Positions 63,601 through 64,000 of a stretch of DNA of 64,000 nt are shown piece by piece. Made by a program: the position numbers and the translations under genes. Within the stretch, counting starts at the first letter, position 1. The number at the start of each line of letters is the position of its first letter. This stretch comes from Ascaphus truei. Lineage: Eukaryota; Chordata; Amphibia; Anura; Ascaphidae. The notes under the pieces were generated by a model, which was not told the origin of the DNA, made no database searches, and saw nothing but the letters and a program-made list of their open reading frames with translations. Where the stretch lies: contig CM071570.1 in the NCBI GenBank assembly GCA_036426205.1, positions 68,163,585-68,227,584 of the forward strand, read 5' to 3'.

Positions 63601-64000
63601 CAGTTTAAAATAAAGTAAAGCGTCATATAGAATCATTTGTATTTGTATTTTAAGAGTATTAATCCTTTCTTCTCTTCACTAAAATTCCAATATTTGGAGA
63701 AGCATGAGTGAAAAAGAGAATTACCCATTAGTGTTCAGTCAAAATGAGGCACCTCATGAACATCATGCACAAAAGAAGACATATATTTGAGCCAGAGGGT
63801 GCTATGCCTCGCCAACGTGAATAAGCAGTATAAAAAGTTCTGGTAATAAAAGTCTATCTTTAAGAGGAAATAAAATGCATTCCATTTCATTTAAGCAAAA
63901 GATGAGATGAATTGAAAACCGTAACCTGACTTCTTGATGCAAGGTCTCGCCACATGAGGTAGTCTCCAATGCATTACTTTTGGCAAGCAGATCTTTCACT
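60613..64000. other. AT-rich sequence, no gene or transposon recognised
   Basis: 3.4 kb without recognisable coding or repeat sequence on either strand. Many TAAT/ATTA motifs and runs of A/T. The open frames of 60-90 codons have no conserved features. It could be unique host DNA, an intron or a region with conserved non-coding elements; comparison with other species would be needed to say more. Confidence 0.4.

Overview
The window looks like intergenic or intronic DNA from a vertebrate, most likely an amphibian (a frog is my best guess). I recognise no host protein-coding exon with splice structure, no rRNA and no tRNA. What is legible is a dense, nested set of transposable elements. The mix is L2/CR1 and L1/Tx1 LINEs, a Penelope-like element, sushi-type and Gmr1-type Ty3/gypsy LTR elements, Harbinger-, Tc1- and hAT-like non-autonomous DNA elements, and long fold-back elements. 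The amphibian call rests on this mix and on remembered LINE tail sequences, not on a database search.

Region 1-15 kb (+ strand): one old L2/CR1-type LINE can be read in order from an ORF1 esterase domain through endonuclease and reverse transcriptase to its 3' tail near 14.96 kb. It is broken into at least six pieces by later insertions: hairpin MITEs, a promoter-bearing block holding a 1.5-kb fold-back, an L1 3' fragment, a block with a hammerhead-like motif, a Harbinger MITE, a solo LTR with a perfect 5-bp target duplication, and a Tc1-like MITE. Region 15-17 kb is AT-rich, plus a second Tc1-like MITE. Region 17-20 kb is an antisense L2 LINE. Region 20-22.5 kb holds a truncated Penelope-like element ending in a GIY-YIG nuclease, with a 492-bp fold-back in its 3' flank. 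Region 22.5-24.8 kb is an antisense L1/Tx1 LINE. Region 24.8-26 kb is G-rich minisatellite and AC microsatellite. Region 26.8-28 kb has two more L2 fragments in opposite orientation.

Region 28-35.2 kb: an LTR with an adjoining polypurine tract lies next to coiled-coil coding sequence that resembles the tail of non-muscle/smooth myosin II. This sequence is split by a 4.2-kb fold-back element. Region 35.3-38.9 kb is a decayed sense L1 with both ORFs.

Region 39.7-46.1 kb: two truncated Ty3/gypsy elements face each other. Both carry an 11-base stretch next to the LTR that is complementary to the predicted 5' end of their own RNA. This is the arrangement of Tf1/sushi-type self-priming elements. 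Region 46-51.9 kb is mostly unrecognised AT-rich DNA with one hAT-like element showing an 8-bp duplication.

Region 51.9-60.6 kb: a Gmr1-like Ty3/gypsy element on the minus strand has integrase before reverse transcriptase (gag-PR-IN-RT-RH). A second, gag-less copy follows it in tandem. In the part I compared, that copy differs mainly by single-base insertions and deletions, so it may be a gap-fill or long-read assembly artefact. Region 60.6-64 kb is AT-rich with no recognised repeat.

Nothing here forms an operon-like system. The relationships are those of parasites inserted into parasites, and the order of insertion can be read in several places.
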